A stretch of DNA of 64,000 nucleotides from Papaver somniferum (taxonomy: Eukaryota > Streptophyta > Magnoliopsida > Ranunculales > Papaveraceae): the NCBI RefSeq assembly GCF_003573695.1, contig NC_039368.1, forward strand, positions 9,137,860 to 9,201,859, given 5' to 3'. Shown in pieces: positions 45,216 through 56,454 of this stretch. The stretch's first letter is position 1; each line of letters begins with the position of its first letter. The position numbers and the translations under genes were made by a program. The notes under the pieces were generated by a model that was not told the origin of the DNA, did not search any database, and saw nothing but the letters and a program-made list of their open reading frames with translations.

Positions 45216-45615
45216 CACTCGTGCTGATGAAATGATTGTACTGATTCCTTGGCTCAAAACCTTCGGGTTTATCATAGCCTCATCTAATATCATCACTAGA
45301 GGCGTTCACATAGAGGAAGATAAAGAAAACGTAGTACAAAAGTAAAATCCGTGGAGTATCAAATGAACGTATAGTACTAAAATGTAAATAAGACTCGGAT
45401 TTACGTGGTTCAGCACTAAGGCCTACATCCATGGGGTTGTCATTTTCACTATGCATTGATGATTACAGAGGTAGTCGAATGACTTTGGAGTTTACATAGG
45501 TCTGTGAATTGTAAAAGATAAACTTACACTTACAATTCTTCTCTCTCCCCTTTCTCCACTCTTTTTTTCCGATCCCCTTACTCTTGGTGGAGAGGGGGTA
45601 TTTATAGGGTTAGAT
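45216..45615. other. Spacer, possible foreign LTR piece
   Basis: No ORF. Contains TTTACGTGGTTCAGCAC and GGCCTACATCCATGGGG near 45412-45440, a sentence common in LTRs or leaders of other plant retroelements, and a plus-strand TATTTATAGGG near 45599. It may be an LTR fragment into which the Tat element inserted. Confidence 0.35.
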
Positions 45616-46097
45616 TGTGGGACCCGTTTCTGAGGGCCGTTAGAACCTTATCTTCTTGTGCTTTGTGTCCATCACGCGGAGGTATTCGTTCATTACTTAA
45701 TCACGCAGAGTAATCCTCGTTCGTTCCACAGGTTGATCGAAACGTATACTGCTAATATTGTTTAATGCGGGTAGTTGAGACGCATGCTCGTGTCAGACAA
45801 GTGTCTTCTGCCTCTGTTACATCCATGTCAGTTAACCTTCTCTTCACCGTTGATCTTAGCTTATTTTGGGGATGAGATAAAGTAACTCTTCGGGAGTTAT
45901 TTGGTGCTCCGCAGTACATCGTGTTTTCGATACATCTTTTAACTTCTTCCCTTAGATTTGTTCGAGCAAAGATCCGACGTCGACGAGACGGGCTTCTTGG
46001 CTGTGGGCGTGTGTCATCATGTTTTAATGACATTGTCCGCATGCTCTCCACGTGTCTTCCTGTATACACGTGTTTGATGATGAAATATGTACACACA
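45616..46097 (-). repeat. 3' LTR of the Tat element
   Basis: 482 bp, TGTGTGTACATA ... GGGTCCCACA on the minus strand. Almost the same as 53909-54413 apart from a 23-bp duplication there. Preceded on its internal side by a clear polypurine tract. Confidence 0.88.
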
Positions 46098-46115
46098 ATT
46101 TGCCCCTTTTCTTCG
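46098..46115 (-). other. Polypurine tract of the Tat element
   Basis: Minus strand CGAAGAAAAGGGGCAAAT, ending at the LTR start. Confidence 0.8.
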
Positions 46116-46283
46116 GGCTTGAGTGTTTAGTGAGAGTATTGAAGAAAACAGACGTTACATATTCTTCCTCTCTCCTAATAACTTCTCCTAGATACTTGGG
46201 CATGTTTCTTACTTGTGCATTAACTGCTCATTTAACGGGCACGTTTCCCATTCCTCCTTTAACTTCTTTCTCTTTCTTTCGAG

Positions 46284-46292
46284 TATATTAAG
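46284..46292 (+). promoter_or_regulatory. Candidate TATA box of the antisense gene
   Basis: TATATTAAG in plus orientation, about 190 bp inside the 3' LTR border and about 510 bp before the ATG at 46798. It fits a start of transcription near 46315, upstream of the inferred 5' leader intron (46466-46795, donor GTG|GTAAGG, acceptor CTTCGCAG). Confidence 0.4.
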
Positions 46293-46797
46293 GAGAGAAG
46301 AAAAATTAATTTCATTCAACGTTCCACAAAATTAATTTCATTCTCCCTGTCAGTATTCATTCTTTGTTCTTGAACCATTAAATTCTCTATGTCCCTAGCA
46401 TTAACCACGCTCGTTTCTTCTTTGTTTCTGGTTTGTTGTCTTCTTTCGGGATTTTGTTTGTGGTGGTAAGGTTTCTTTTCTTCGTTTCTATAGTTTTAAG
46501 TTGTGTTGATTGTAAATTTTTTGCTGCTGTCGTCCCTTGTTTGTGATGAAGAACATCTTTTGATACATGTATGTTAGTTTGCCCCTGTTCTTCTTCTCAA
46601 GTCGAGGAGGCCATTGTTTTGTTTTGATTGGATTTTTAAGGTTAAGGTTTTAGGGTTTTGGGGAATTCAAGCATGTATGCTAGTTTTAGGGTTTCTGGGT
46701 TATATTGAGATGAACTTCTAATTTTGTGGTTTTTTGATCTTTGGTGATGTCCTCGTGTTTGGTTCTAACTTTGTTTATGTTGTACATCTTCGCAGCC

Positions 46798-49700
46798 ATG
46801 TCTGATCGTCCGCGGCTTCCTTATCCAACTACGGCATCCAGTCTACCGAGATCCCCTCTTCGTAGAGAGTCTGATACATATCTACCTGGGGGAGATCTCT
46901 CTAGGTTGTCTCAAATGGATCCCCGCGGAAGTAAAGTTTCGTCTTCTTCTGGGACGAAGGCCTCTCCTCCTAGGAAAGGGGATCCATCGAAGAGTCCTTC
47001 CGGATCTCGATATGCTGCTGGTCGTGTTGCTTCTCGTCCTCGTGATGACTCTAGGTGTACGCAGGCACCTCCTCGTGGTGGCGCCTTCGATATTCCTCCT
47101 CTTCGTTCTGTAGCGCCCGTGCAACACCCTCTGCCGCCTCCTCCAGTACTTTCTTTCAAAGGGAAGAACTCCAAAGGTGGTGTGCCGAGAAGTGAATCGT
47201 CTAAGAATCCTCCTTTGAAAAGAAGAGCTTCCGAAGCTTTTGTTGGTTTGTCCGATCCCGCGGAAGAGGATGATTCTGCCCCGGTGATACGCAGCGTTTC
47301 GGTCAGCAAGAAGAAAGTCACGTTCAAGCACATTGACCTTGAAGTTTTCAAGGAAAAGCATGAGCTTCAAGCCTTCGAGGTTCGTTTCTATGCCCCTGAG
47401 GATGATATTACTTACGAGCTCATCTCGAAGTATCAGTTTGATCAGTTTCACCTGTTGACTACGGTTGGAGCCTTCGAGGCAGGTCTTATGCTGCCGTTGT
47501 ACAAGTCTGGTGATTCTTTTATTACGATGTGCTGTCTGGTCGTGAAGGCTCTTCCACCAATACTCACAGTCATTCCGTGTCGCAATTATCGGGGAATTAT
47601 CTCCGTGCACTGAGGGAATGTTATCTGCGGAGTAATGGGGAGACGACGATGACATGTTACGTTCCAAATACCGCTGAGAGGGAATGGTATACTCCTGAAA
47701 ACTTCAACAACTCCTTTCGGGATTATGTCAATAGTAGGAACCGTAAACCGTGGAGTGTTAGCCTTCGGAACCTCGCTGCTCCTCGGGGCGAAATTCGTCT
47801 GTTAAGTGAGGTGAGCGATGCCAAACTGAAATATGTTCCAGGCACCGAGGGGTCGAGTCAGCGGAAACTTTTTCCCGCGCGCGAAAGGATCAAGCGTGAC
47901 CATGATTATGAGTGGCACGCCACTGTTATTGAAATTGTTGGTCCTTGGGCGTATGGTTGGATTCCCGGTCCGCGCGGTTGGCGTCCTTCTGAGAGCAGCA
48001 GGCCTCGGGAATCTCATCCTGCTCGTTATGGAGATTTCTGTCCTTGGCGTTTAAATTTCGAAGGCATGGACTTTCCTTATGCTCTCGACGTCGTTGAAGG
48101 AGACGAGGAGGAAGGTTCTGGTGCTATACTTCCATCGAAGAGTGCCACTACTGCCAAGGTATGGTTATTGTAGATTCTGGCCGTGCCCCTCCTTTTTTGA
48201 AAATCAAACTATGAAGAAATAACTCTTTTTGTGGAACGTGTGTTGGTTTGCAGGTGTCGAAGAAGAAAAAGATTGGGCCCAAGCAGTCTTCTACCATTGT
48301 AACGGGTGAGGCTGAGGTTCATGAAGAAGTTACCAGTCCGGTGAACGAAGAGTTTGCCGAGGATGAAGAAATTTTCGATGGGGAAGAACGCACTAATACT
48401 TCCCCTCCTGATGTCGAGGAAGAATTTGGTGCGGGGTGTGATGGTGTTGTAGGGAGGAATAACGCCGTGGTGGCTGACGAAGGTGTTATCGCGGACATGT
48501 CTTCTCCTGCTGGTGAGGCTGCGGAAACTCTCCCCACCATTTCTCAAGAATTCTCGTTTGACAAGATATATTCCGCGGGGGAACTCTTTGACGATGCCCT
48601 TGATTTTCCTGAAGACTTTTCTTTGCTTTCCCCCAATGATGATTGGGATGTGCTCGGGGGTTCTGGTAAGGAAGATGCTGCTGTTCAGAATGAGGGCGCG
48701 GATGATCATAATGCGCGTGGTGATGACGAAACTTGTGCCGTTGGGGCAATGTCAGCTAAGGGGAAGTCTGTGGTTGACTTGCCGTCCGAGGATTTCCCTC
48801 ATTCGCTGATGTTTGAGGGTGAGGATGCCATAATGGATTGGCTCAAGAAAAAGAGTCTGTTGTTTGTTCCTCACCCTGCCACGGTAGTTGCTGGTGAGAA
48901 AGATTCCGATGCTTATACCCGTCGGATGATGGAACTATCTCTCAAGGCGCGTGTTGCTGAGATATGGGGGAAAAGCTTGAGTGTTCCAGAGGCTACTCTC
49001 CCTCTTCTGCTGCTGACATGATGGCCATAGACGATGGGTACCAATATGGTTTTCCCCAGCAGCGTGTCTTGGAGGTAATTCCTCGTACGTATCTCTTCGT
49101 GACAATTGAATCCTTCGGTGTAATAATGTTTGCCGTTTGACGTGTAGATGATGAGGAGTGAGCATTGTAACCATGTGTTGTATCAATTCTTTAAAGCGAA
49201 ATATTTGAAGCTGGAAGCTAAGCTTCGTCACAGAGAAAAGCCATTATCTGCGGCTGAGGTGGAGATAGAAGAACTGAAGAAAAGCCTTAAAGATAAAGAA
49301 ATGTTGGGTGAAGCGGAGGCTGGTCTTCGTTCAGAGCTTGCCGCCGTTCGTGCTGAGTTAGAGCAAACTCGCGGCCAAGTTTCAGCTTTCACAGGTTTGG
49401 TTCTTCTTCATCTTTTATCCCTCGTAATTCCTCTATACTACTTAGTTTTTCTGTCTGATCCTCCCCACCCTATCTTCAGTGGGTGGCGTCCCCGAGCTGA
49501 TATGGCTTCGAAACGAAAAGGCCCGGAAAAAATCTCGTATCAAAGAGTTGGTCGAAAAAATTAAGAGCGAAGCCAAAAAGTGGGACGCTCGAGCTGAGGG
49601 ATGGCGCGCAAGGCATGTTCATATGGTTGATATGCAGAATCTGTATACTCATGACCGTACTTTGTTCAATGGTACGCTGCTGTGGACACGTGAGAATCTG

Positions 49701-50621
49701 CGGGAATCCCGTGAGCGTACTTCGTTGTTGGAGTCTAGAATACATCTTCTGGAAGAGGAATTACAAAAGGCTCTCTCCCTTCCTTTTCCAGGAATTAAGG
49801 AGAGTATGTTGTGCCTTACTAGAGAAAGGGACGATGCCAGAGCCGAAGTTGGGGCTTTCAGCAAAGCCCTTGCAGCGTCTCGCGCTGAACTAGCCCGCCA
49901 GGATGAGTCTGAGAGGAATCTTGAAGTATGTATGTACAGACTTAGCAAAGGGGTAACAGAGATAAACAATGAAGTCAACCACCTTCGTCACATGGATTCG
50001 ATGAAGCAGGTAGAATTAGATTCCAGTCAATTTACTCTCACCAACCTTCAACTAGATTATAAGAAATTATCCGAGGAATATGACCATCTTGATGAAGCGC
50101 GAGATGCGGTTGTTAATGAGTATGAAGAGTCTTCGGCTTGTGCCGAAGGTATAACCTATTTCGTCGAGTGTGATTGTGTCTTTTCTGTGCTAACTCCCTT
50201 GTGTTGTCTTTTTCAGAGCTCGAGGGACAACTCCGCGTTGCAAATGAAAAATTTGAAAAGGCTCAATCTTCCTTAGCGGCAGCAGGAAGAACAGACTAAT
50301 CATTTTAAGAGTTTGGCGGCATCCCGCGAGGAGGCCGTTGGTGCTGCTTCTAAAGAAGTGAATCGTCTATCGTTGTTATCTCAAGCCCACCAGCGGACGA
50401 CAGTTATTATGCATAAGGCTCGGTGTCAATTGGCTGAGGAGACAAACAAGATGCTGGAGAAGATTGAGCTTGGCCTTAAGACCGAGCATGGCCTCGTGAA
50501 GAGCTATCCGCGTCGTCCTGTACCTGCCTCCTTGCCTGGCTCCTCGGGACCCTCATCTGGTGGGAGCGTCCCTTCAACTCTTCGGAACAACCCTGCTGAT
50601 GGGGCGGCATCATCTAAGTAG
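46798..50621 (+). pseudogene. Antisense multi-exon gene inside the Tat element
   Basis: Start chosen at the ATG two bases after an acceptor (CTTCGCAG|CC). The product begins with a Pro/Ser/Arg-rich region, then a globular part (SKYQFDQFHLLTTVGAFEAG, then REWYTPENFNNSF and WIPGPRGWRP), an acidic region, and a long coiled coil (LEAKLRHREKPLSAAEVEIE, later EYDHLDEARDAVVNEY). This resembles the proteins annotated as putative gypsy-type transposon / Transposase_28 in plants. GT-AG introns that keep the frame are seen at 48159-48253, 49075-49147, 49395-49479 and 50149-50216. Three probable frameshifts (near 47515, 49005 and 50280) break it. Confidence 0.7.
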
Positions 50622-51048
50622 AGACCGCGCATCATTAGCCTTCCGTTAGATTTTGCTAGTATTTTGTAAAAAGAATATTTTTGATGTTTTTCCTTGTATT
50701 GGCCTTGCCGCTTTTTGTAACCAACCTTTATGAAATGGATCTTCTTTTGATATACCTGCAATATCAGTTTGTTGTTTTATTTTAAGCATTGTGAGGAAGG
50801 ACACTAAAAACAAAAGAAGAGTGTTTTAAGTGTTTGGGTGCGATACCGAAGGGAGGTACCTTCGTGATCGTCTTGAGACCTGTCACCCCGCTGGCGAACC
50901 CTTGGCCAGAGGATTCCCAGACGGTGGGGGTCGAGGCAACGTTCTAGGATATGGGGTTAAAATATTTACATACACCCATTCCGTCGACCCGTTGCCTTAA
51001 GATTGGTTGGGTATCTCTTTCTGCTGGGTGCCTTCCCCGGTCTTACAC
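50622..51048. other. Spacer between convergent antisense gene and pol
   Basis: About 430 bp in which the antisense gene and pol end tail to tail. No ORF. GC-rich block near 50880-50960, no clear hairpin terminator. Confidence 0.5.
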
Positions 51049-52327
51049 TTATGGACACTGATGGGGAGCCCTGAGAGATTGTAGTTGACTACTTTCCCCA
51101 ATATTGTTGATAGTTTTGTTTACTCGAATTTCAGAAAGCTTGTTTGATTGATAGGTTGAGGCTGCTACTCCTCGTCCAGAGATAGAAACATGTAGAGCGG
51201 TTACGCTGCCTTCTTCTTCTGGATTCTTCACGCAGATGCAAAGCTGCGTTGCACCTGGGTAGTATGGTTTGAGCCACTTAGCATTCCAAGGATGTCGGAG
51301 AACCTCGCCTTTCAGATTGCGAAGATGTAGGAACCGTTCCCGCAATGTCGTGTATTATAAAAGGTCCTCCCCACGTAGGTGCTAGCTTTCCCCATTTCTT
51401 TTCTCGTTGATACTGTGGGATTGTTCTTAGCACATACTGCCCCTCTACAAAATTTCGAAGTTTTACCTTTTTGTTGTACTCCCTTGCTAGTCTTCGTTGA
51501 TAATTTTCCATCTTCTGCAATGCTGCTTCCCTTCTTCCTTCCAGGTCGTCCAATCTCTCAACATCATGTCTGTTGTGAGATTTTTCTCCCATGCTTCAGT
51601 CTTTGTGGTTGGCATGAGGATCTCTGTTGGGATGACGCTTCAGCTCCATAAGTGAGGAGAAACGGGGATTCCCCAGTGGCAGATCTTCGTGTTGTCCTGT
51701 ATGCCCATAACACATTGTGCAACTGTTCACACCATCGCCCCTTATGTTCGTCTAATTGCTTTTTGAGGATAAGGGCGAGGGTCTTGTTAGTGGCTTCCGC
51801 TTGTCCGTTTTTGAGGGTATATGGGGGTGGATTTGTTCTTCCTTATTTTGAAAGTATCGAAGAGCATGTCTATATTTTTCCCTTGTAGCTGCTTACCATT
51901 ATCGGACACGATTTCTGCTGGTATGCCGAACCTGCAAATGATGTTTTGGAATATGAAAGTAAACACATCCACGTCTCTGATCCTGGCTAAGGCTTTAGCT
52001 TCCACCCATTTACTGAAATAGTCCGTGGCTACTATCAAAAATCGTCTTTTCCCTGATCCTCGATGAAAGGCCCGACGATATCTATGCCCCATTTTGCAAA
52101 TGGCCACGGGCTCTACAGAATTTAACGTTGTTGCTGGCGCGTGTATTTTTGGCGAAACGCTGACATTCTTCACATCGTCGGGACATTCTTGCGGCATCCT
52201 GTATCATTGTGGGCCAGTAATATCCTTGCATTTTTGCTTTGTCGGCTAGTGATCTCATGCCGCTATGATTCCCTGCGTCACCATAATGGATGTCGTTTAG
52301 AATTCGATGCCCCTCTTTCCTGGACAA
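51049..52327 (-). pseudogene. Integrase of the Tat element
   Basis: HHCC region near 52270-52140 (HYGDAGNHSGMRSLADKAKM, then CEECQRFA), DDE core with ATDYFSKWVEA and the second aspartate in EIVSDNGKQL, then the [20 protein letters not shown] block with the glutamate in another frame near 51770-51710. The C-terminal part follows in 51592-51278 (EGQYVLRTIP, WGGPFIIHDIAG) and 51345-51049 (LKGEVLRHPWNAKWLKPYYPG), a typical Tat pol ending. Several frameshifts separate the parts. Confidence 0.85.
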
Positions 52328-53353
52328 GCACGTAGTAACGGTCCGAGGAAGGATTTCTTGTACAGGATTCCATCCCGAAGGTCATATCTTCCTGCTTTGG
52401 AGAGTATTTTCCTGGCTTGTTTATGATCCGCGGGTAAAGTTCCTTCTTGGAGAAACGCATGGATCACCTTCTCCAATCATCTTCGTTGCTGAAATCTTCG
52501 TCTTGATTTGCTCTTGACAGGATGTCTCTTCGTCAAAATCGTTATGGATGTCTTCTCCTACCTGGTCTTCGATATTTTCCACTGTATCTTGATTGGTAGC
52601 GAAGGAGAATTGTGATGCAATCGAAGGCTCGTATACCCTTGTTATTAATAGCTTCGACGCTTTTGTCCTTCAGCATGGATGATATATGCTAGGGCATCCG
52701 CGTGCCTGAGATCCCTTCTGCATAAGTGCCGGAACTTGATGTTGGAATTTGTGATGCCAATGTTTGGACCAAGGCCATGTAAGCTGAGAGGGTGTCGTCG
52801 TACACATTGTACTCGAGCCCTATTTCGTATGACAAGCTGCGAATCACTTGTCAGTCTTACATCGGTTACCCCATTCTATTATTAAACGGAGGGCATGTAC
52901 GACTGCCTCATATTCGACGATGTTGTTAGTATGCTCTTTGAATTCTAACCTGAGTTCCTGTACGATCCTTTCTCCGGTTGGGGTGGTGATGACGATGCCT
53001 ATTCCTGCTCCTTCCTTATTTTTGGAACCATCGACGAAGACTTCCCATTGTCTTTGACTCGCAGGTTAGAGGATATCCATTGGATCCTTGCTTTCTTCCT
53101 CGGCTTCTGGTATTCCCTCAATCTCCTCGTCATTGTCCAGGGGGAGGTCTGCTAAGAAGTCCGCCAAAACTTGGGATTTTCGGGAATGTTGAATTTCATG
53201 GATGATGTTGAATTGATCCAGGTGGGTGTTCCACTTGGCTATTCTGCCCACTTTTCCTGCGCTTTTAAGGACTGCTTCCAGTGGTGCTTTGCATGGGACC
53301 CGGATGAAGTGAGTTAGGAAGTAGGTTCTCAGCTTTTGAGTAGCCCATACCAA
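52328..53353 (-). pseudogene. RNase H and second RNase H-like domain of the Tat element
   Basis: 53353-53066 carries the end of the first RNase H (VWATQKLRTYFLTHFIRVPC, GRIAKWNTHLDQFNIIHEIQ and SQVLADFLADLP). After a TAA-rich break the minus strand reads EVFVDGSKNKEGAGIGIVI and FKEHTNNIVEYEAVVHALRL near 53045-52870, the second RNase H-like domain known from the Tat lineage, with its conserved D...E pair. Downstream to 52328 the frame is lost in several places. Confidence 0.78.
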
Positions 53354-53368
53354 TGCTAGGATAAGTTG

Positions 53369-53908
53369 TTAGATCTTCGTGTAGTTCCTTTCTGCCGAAT
53401 TGAGGGTCTTACTGACATAGTAGATAGGCTGTTCTATCTTCGTATTGGTTTTAACCAAAACTGCGCTAACTGCGTCTTCCGTCGCTGCTATGTACAATGC
53501 CAAAACCTCATCAGGATCAGGCTTCTGCAGGATTGGAATTGAAGCGAGGTGTTCTTTGATTTTCTGGAAGGCCTCTTCGCATTCTGCGGTCCATTCAAAC
53601 TTACTCCCTTTTTTGAGAATATTGAAAAAATGTTTGCATTTGTCCGAGGATCGGGAAATAAATCTTCCCAAGGCTGCTATGGACCCATTGAGCTTCTGCA
53701 CTTCTTTTAACGGCATTTCTACTATGGCTTGAATCTTCGCTGGGTCTACGTCAATGCCCCTTTTTGTTACCAGATATCCGAGGAATTTCCCTGAAGTGAC
53801 ACCGAAGGTGCATTTATCTGGGTTTACTTTCATGTGATGCTTCCTCATTGCTTCGAATATATCTCTCAGATCCTGATGGTGATCTTTGCGCAGCTTACTT
53901 TTGGCGAT
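53369..53908 (-). pseudogene. RT thumb and RNase H start of the Tat element
   Basis: Begins at the LTR junction with AKSKLRKDHHQDLRDIFEAM and MRKHHMKVNPDKCTFGV, then SGKFLGYLVTKRGIDVDPAK, ALGRFISRSSDKCKHFF, and the RNase H start with ALYIAATEDAVSAVLV. The catalytic palm (YxDD) and everything before it are missing. An open frame of 159 codons persists, so this part is less decayed than the rest. Confidence 0.87.
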
Positions 53909-54413
53909 TGTGGGACCCGTTTCTGAGGGCCGTTGGAACCCGTTTCTGAGGGCCGTTGGAACCTTATCTTCTTGTGCTTTGTGTCCATCACACGGAGGTC
54001 TTCGTTTATTACTTAATCACTCAGAGTAATCCTCGTTCGTTCCACGGGTTGATCGACACGTATACTGCTCAGAGTGTTTAATGCGGGTAGTTGAGATGCA
54101 TGCTCGTGTCAGACAAGTGTCTTCTGCCCATGTCACATCCATGTCAGTTAACCTTCTCTTCACCGTTGATCTTAGCTTCTTTTGGGGATGAGATAAAGTA
54201 ACTCTTCGGGAGTTATTTGGTGCTCCGCAGTACATCGTGTTTTCGATACATCTTTTAACTTCTGCCCTTAGATTTGTTCGGGCAAAGATCCGACGTCGAC
54301 GGGACGGGCTTCTTGACTGTGGGCGTGTGTCATCATGTTTTGATGACTTTGTCCGTATGCTCTCCACGTGTCTTCCTGTATACACGTGTTTGATGATGAA
54401 ATATGTACACACA
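53909..54413 (-). repeat. 5' LTR of the Tat element
   Basis: 505 bp, matching 45616-46097. A tandem duplication of 23 bp (53916-53938 and 53939-53961, CCCGTTTCTGAGGGCCGTTGG...) accounts for the length difference. Pol begins at once on the internal side with no primer site left. Confidence 0.88.
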
Positions 54414-54952
54414 AGCCGAACCTTGCAGATCTTGGTTGTAACTAATATGACTTTCTTGAAGAAATATATATAGGTGCATCTTTATTGTTTGCATTAGCAA
54501 CATCCTCTTAAGTCTTAATAGTTTAAGTAAAGAATTTTATTCTACACTTTGTTATTCTGATCAGTTTTCTCCCTCATTTCAGCTTAATTACTGGTTTCAA
54601 ATGGATTAATAGTATAAACTAAATTAGCAAATGCATTGCCAAATAAATTATGCATCTTCGATTTCACTAGAGTAGGAGAGTCTTTTATTACCTTCTACAC
54701 TAAAAGGATGCTTATTCTTAATTTCCAGATGATCAACTTGTTAGGTATTTCATTCCCATACTTGTTAGTGATTTCTTTTCCGCACATACTTTCCTCCACT
54801 GGCATGTAAACTTGCCAACATTGCTAATAGGATCTACCAATTTGTCTGAGGGTGTATCAAAATCAATCACCATCTGACACTTAAAGATGGGCTTTATGCT
54901 CATCTAGTATGTTTTCATTCAAGGCTTTGTACACTAAGTTACTTCGGAAGAT
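54414..54952. other. Spacer with repeat R4 copy C
   Basis: No gene; AT-rich. Holds repeat R4 at 54553-54618. Confidence 0.4.
54553..54618 (+). repeat. Dispersed repeat R4, copy C
   Basis: TATTCTGATCAGTTTTCTCC ... GGTTTCAAATGGATTAATAGTATAA; see copies A, B and D. Confidence 0.58.
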
Positions 54953-55228
54953 AGTGTGAGAATTTTCCATATGTCTTCATCAGGAAATCTAGTATTCATC
55001 CTAAGATTAATTTTCAAATGTGTTGTTCAATTCATGGAAGAATAAACCCGTTGGATATGTTGCACCATAAAGGAATTAACATGCAAGGTCTATGTATACT
55101 TTTTGGAGATAGTTCTAAGTTCTAGCACCATATTTTTATGCAATGTAAGGTTGAATAAAGAGTTTTATCTCTTTTAACTCCCGATAAAACCTTAAAAAAA
55201 AAAAAGAAAAAAAAAACCTCCAGATAAT
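54953..55228 (+). mobile_element. 5'-truncated LINE 3' end
   Basis: A short frame reads HPKINFQMCCSIHGRINPLD, then MLHHKGINMQGLCILFGDSS, a stop, and HHIFMQCK. This is the pattern of the zinc-binding domain (zf-RVT) at the end of plant L1-type reverse transcriptases (W/F-x-x-x-x-x-x-R-I-N...C...C...H...C). It is followed about 35 bp later by an A-rich tail (about 55194-55220). Only the last roughly 270 bp of the element are recognisable, as is common for 5'-truncated LINE copies. Confidence 0.55.
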
Positions 55229-55794
55229 TGGGCCTCGATTTTCGTAGTTTCTCATAAAAACATGGCATCCTGAATATCTCTCTAATTTAGGGCACGTCAT
55301 TTGGGAAGAATTGGCAACCTTGCCATGACGTTAGCAACGATTTCATCCAGGAGGTCGGAATTGAAGTTGTCGTTAAAAAAATAAATAAAATTTATACTCC
55401 ATACCAAAGATATATTGATTGATGCTAAGGCCAAGCATTATGGTGTATGATTTTTCTTGGTTTTAACAAGATTATAGGAAAGTACTATGGCGTATCTCTT
55501 GGCTATAGCGATGTAGACAAAAACTTTGGCTTAGACGGTGAGGGGGAAGAGATCTGATCCTCATTCAAGTTGAAAAATGAACAACCGGAAATCAGTTTCC
55601 CTAATAAAATTTATAGAAAGTCAATATCGGCAAAGTAGTATCTTGGGTCCGCCATTTAGGTTAAATATTTATTTTTTTGTTGGTGGGGACCAAAAAAAAA
55701 AAAAAAAAAAACCTGACGAAATCAGTTCCCGTCAACACTGATTAGTTTTCCGTGGAGGCTTTTTCCCTCGGTTGACTTGGCTATAGTATATGCA
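55229..55794. other. Spacer
   Basis: No gene. Includes a 20-base poly(A) run at about 55691-55711 that may end another retroposon, but no body was recognised. Confidence 0.4.
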
Positions 55795-55965
55795 CAACGG
55801 GTAGGGTGGGTAGGATATGACCTATACCCGCCATCCTACCCGTTTATTGGCGGTTAAGAAAAATTTCACCCGCCACCCTACCCGTCATTAAACGGGTAAG
55901 ATCCTACCCAACTCATTCTCTGGCGGGTCGGATAGGGTAGGGTGGCGGGTATAACCGTTTTTTTT
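55795..55965. repeat. hAT-like subterminal repeat block
   Basis: Dense copies of CGGGTAGG/CCTACCCG and GGCGGGT/ACCCGCC in both orientations within about 170 bp, like the subterminal regions of plant hAT elements (compare the CTAGCCCGG words of the hAT at 40847). No second terminus or target duplication was found, so this is a fragment or a small non-autonomous derivative. Confidence 0.4.
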
Positions 55966-56178
55966 TTCTGCAGGAACAGATACATCATCAAGTACAACAG
56001 AATGGGGTATGTCTGAGATGATGAAAGTGAATTACAGGAACTAAACTAACAAGAGAAACTGCTGGTTCTTGTTGCACAGTTAAGAGTTTTCTGCACTTCT
56101 TGAGCAAGTAAATCTACGTTTGGTGATCCAGAAGATGAAAAAACTTCAGAAATTGAAGGAGGAGAAGGAGTCGAAGAT

Positions 56179-56454
56179 ATGGGTGTTGCTGTTGGTGTTC
56201 CTCTTCCTCTTCCCCAAACACAAATACCACCACCACCACCACGATCTCCAGTTTCACCAACACGATCTCCAGTTTCACCGCCTCCAAGACCTCCAGTTAC
56301 ACCACCACCACGACCTCCAGTTACACCACCAACACGACCGCCAACATTTCCACCACCCCGACCACGACCTCCAGTTTCACCACCACGACCACGACCTCCA
56401 GTGACACTACCACCCCGACCTCCAGCATCACCAACGCGACCACAAATTCCATAA
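56179..56454 (+). CDS. Proline-rich low-complexity ORF
   Basis: An open frame of 91 codons dominated by PPRPPVTPP and RSPVSPP repeats, built on an imperfect minisatellite of about 24-27 bp. Upstream in frame are acidic residues (GDPEDEKTSEIEGGEGVED). The minus strand of the same DNA is also open and glycine-rich (GGRGRGGETGG), so the frame may only reflect composition. It could be part of a proline-rich protein exon; there is no signal peptide. Confidence 0.25.
   Translation: MGVAVGVPLPLPQTQIPPPPPRSPVSPTRSPVSPPPRPPVTPPPRPPVTPPTRPPTFPPPRPRPPVSPPRPRPPVTLPPRPPASPTRPQIP

Larger units (their letters stand above)
45616..54413 (-). mobile_element. Tat-lineage Ty3/gypsy element, pol truncated, with antisense gene
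   Basis: Two matching LTRs (45616-46097 and 53909-54413) enclose a minus-strand pol and a plus-strand gene. Pol has RT thumb, RNase H, a second RNase H-like domain and integrase. The dual RNase H and the antisense ORF between pol and 3' LTR are known marks of the Tat lineage. Gag, protease and most of RT are absent: the 5' LTR joins pol directly at 53908. The flanking 5-mers (TAGAT and AGCCG) do not match, so there is no visible target duplication. Confidence 0.85.

Noticed and set aside
46882..47667. Minus-strand frames of 261 and 146 codons opposite the first exon of the antisense gene.
   Set aside because: Arg/Ser-rich shadows of the GC-rich, Pro/Ser-coding plus strand; the plus strand has the splice sites and domain-like segments.
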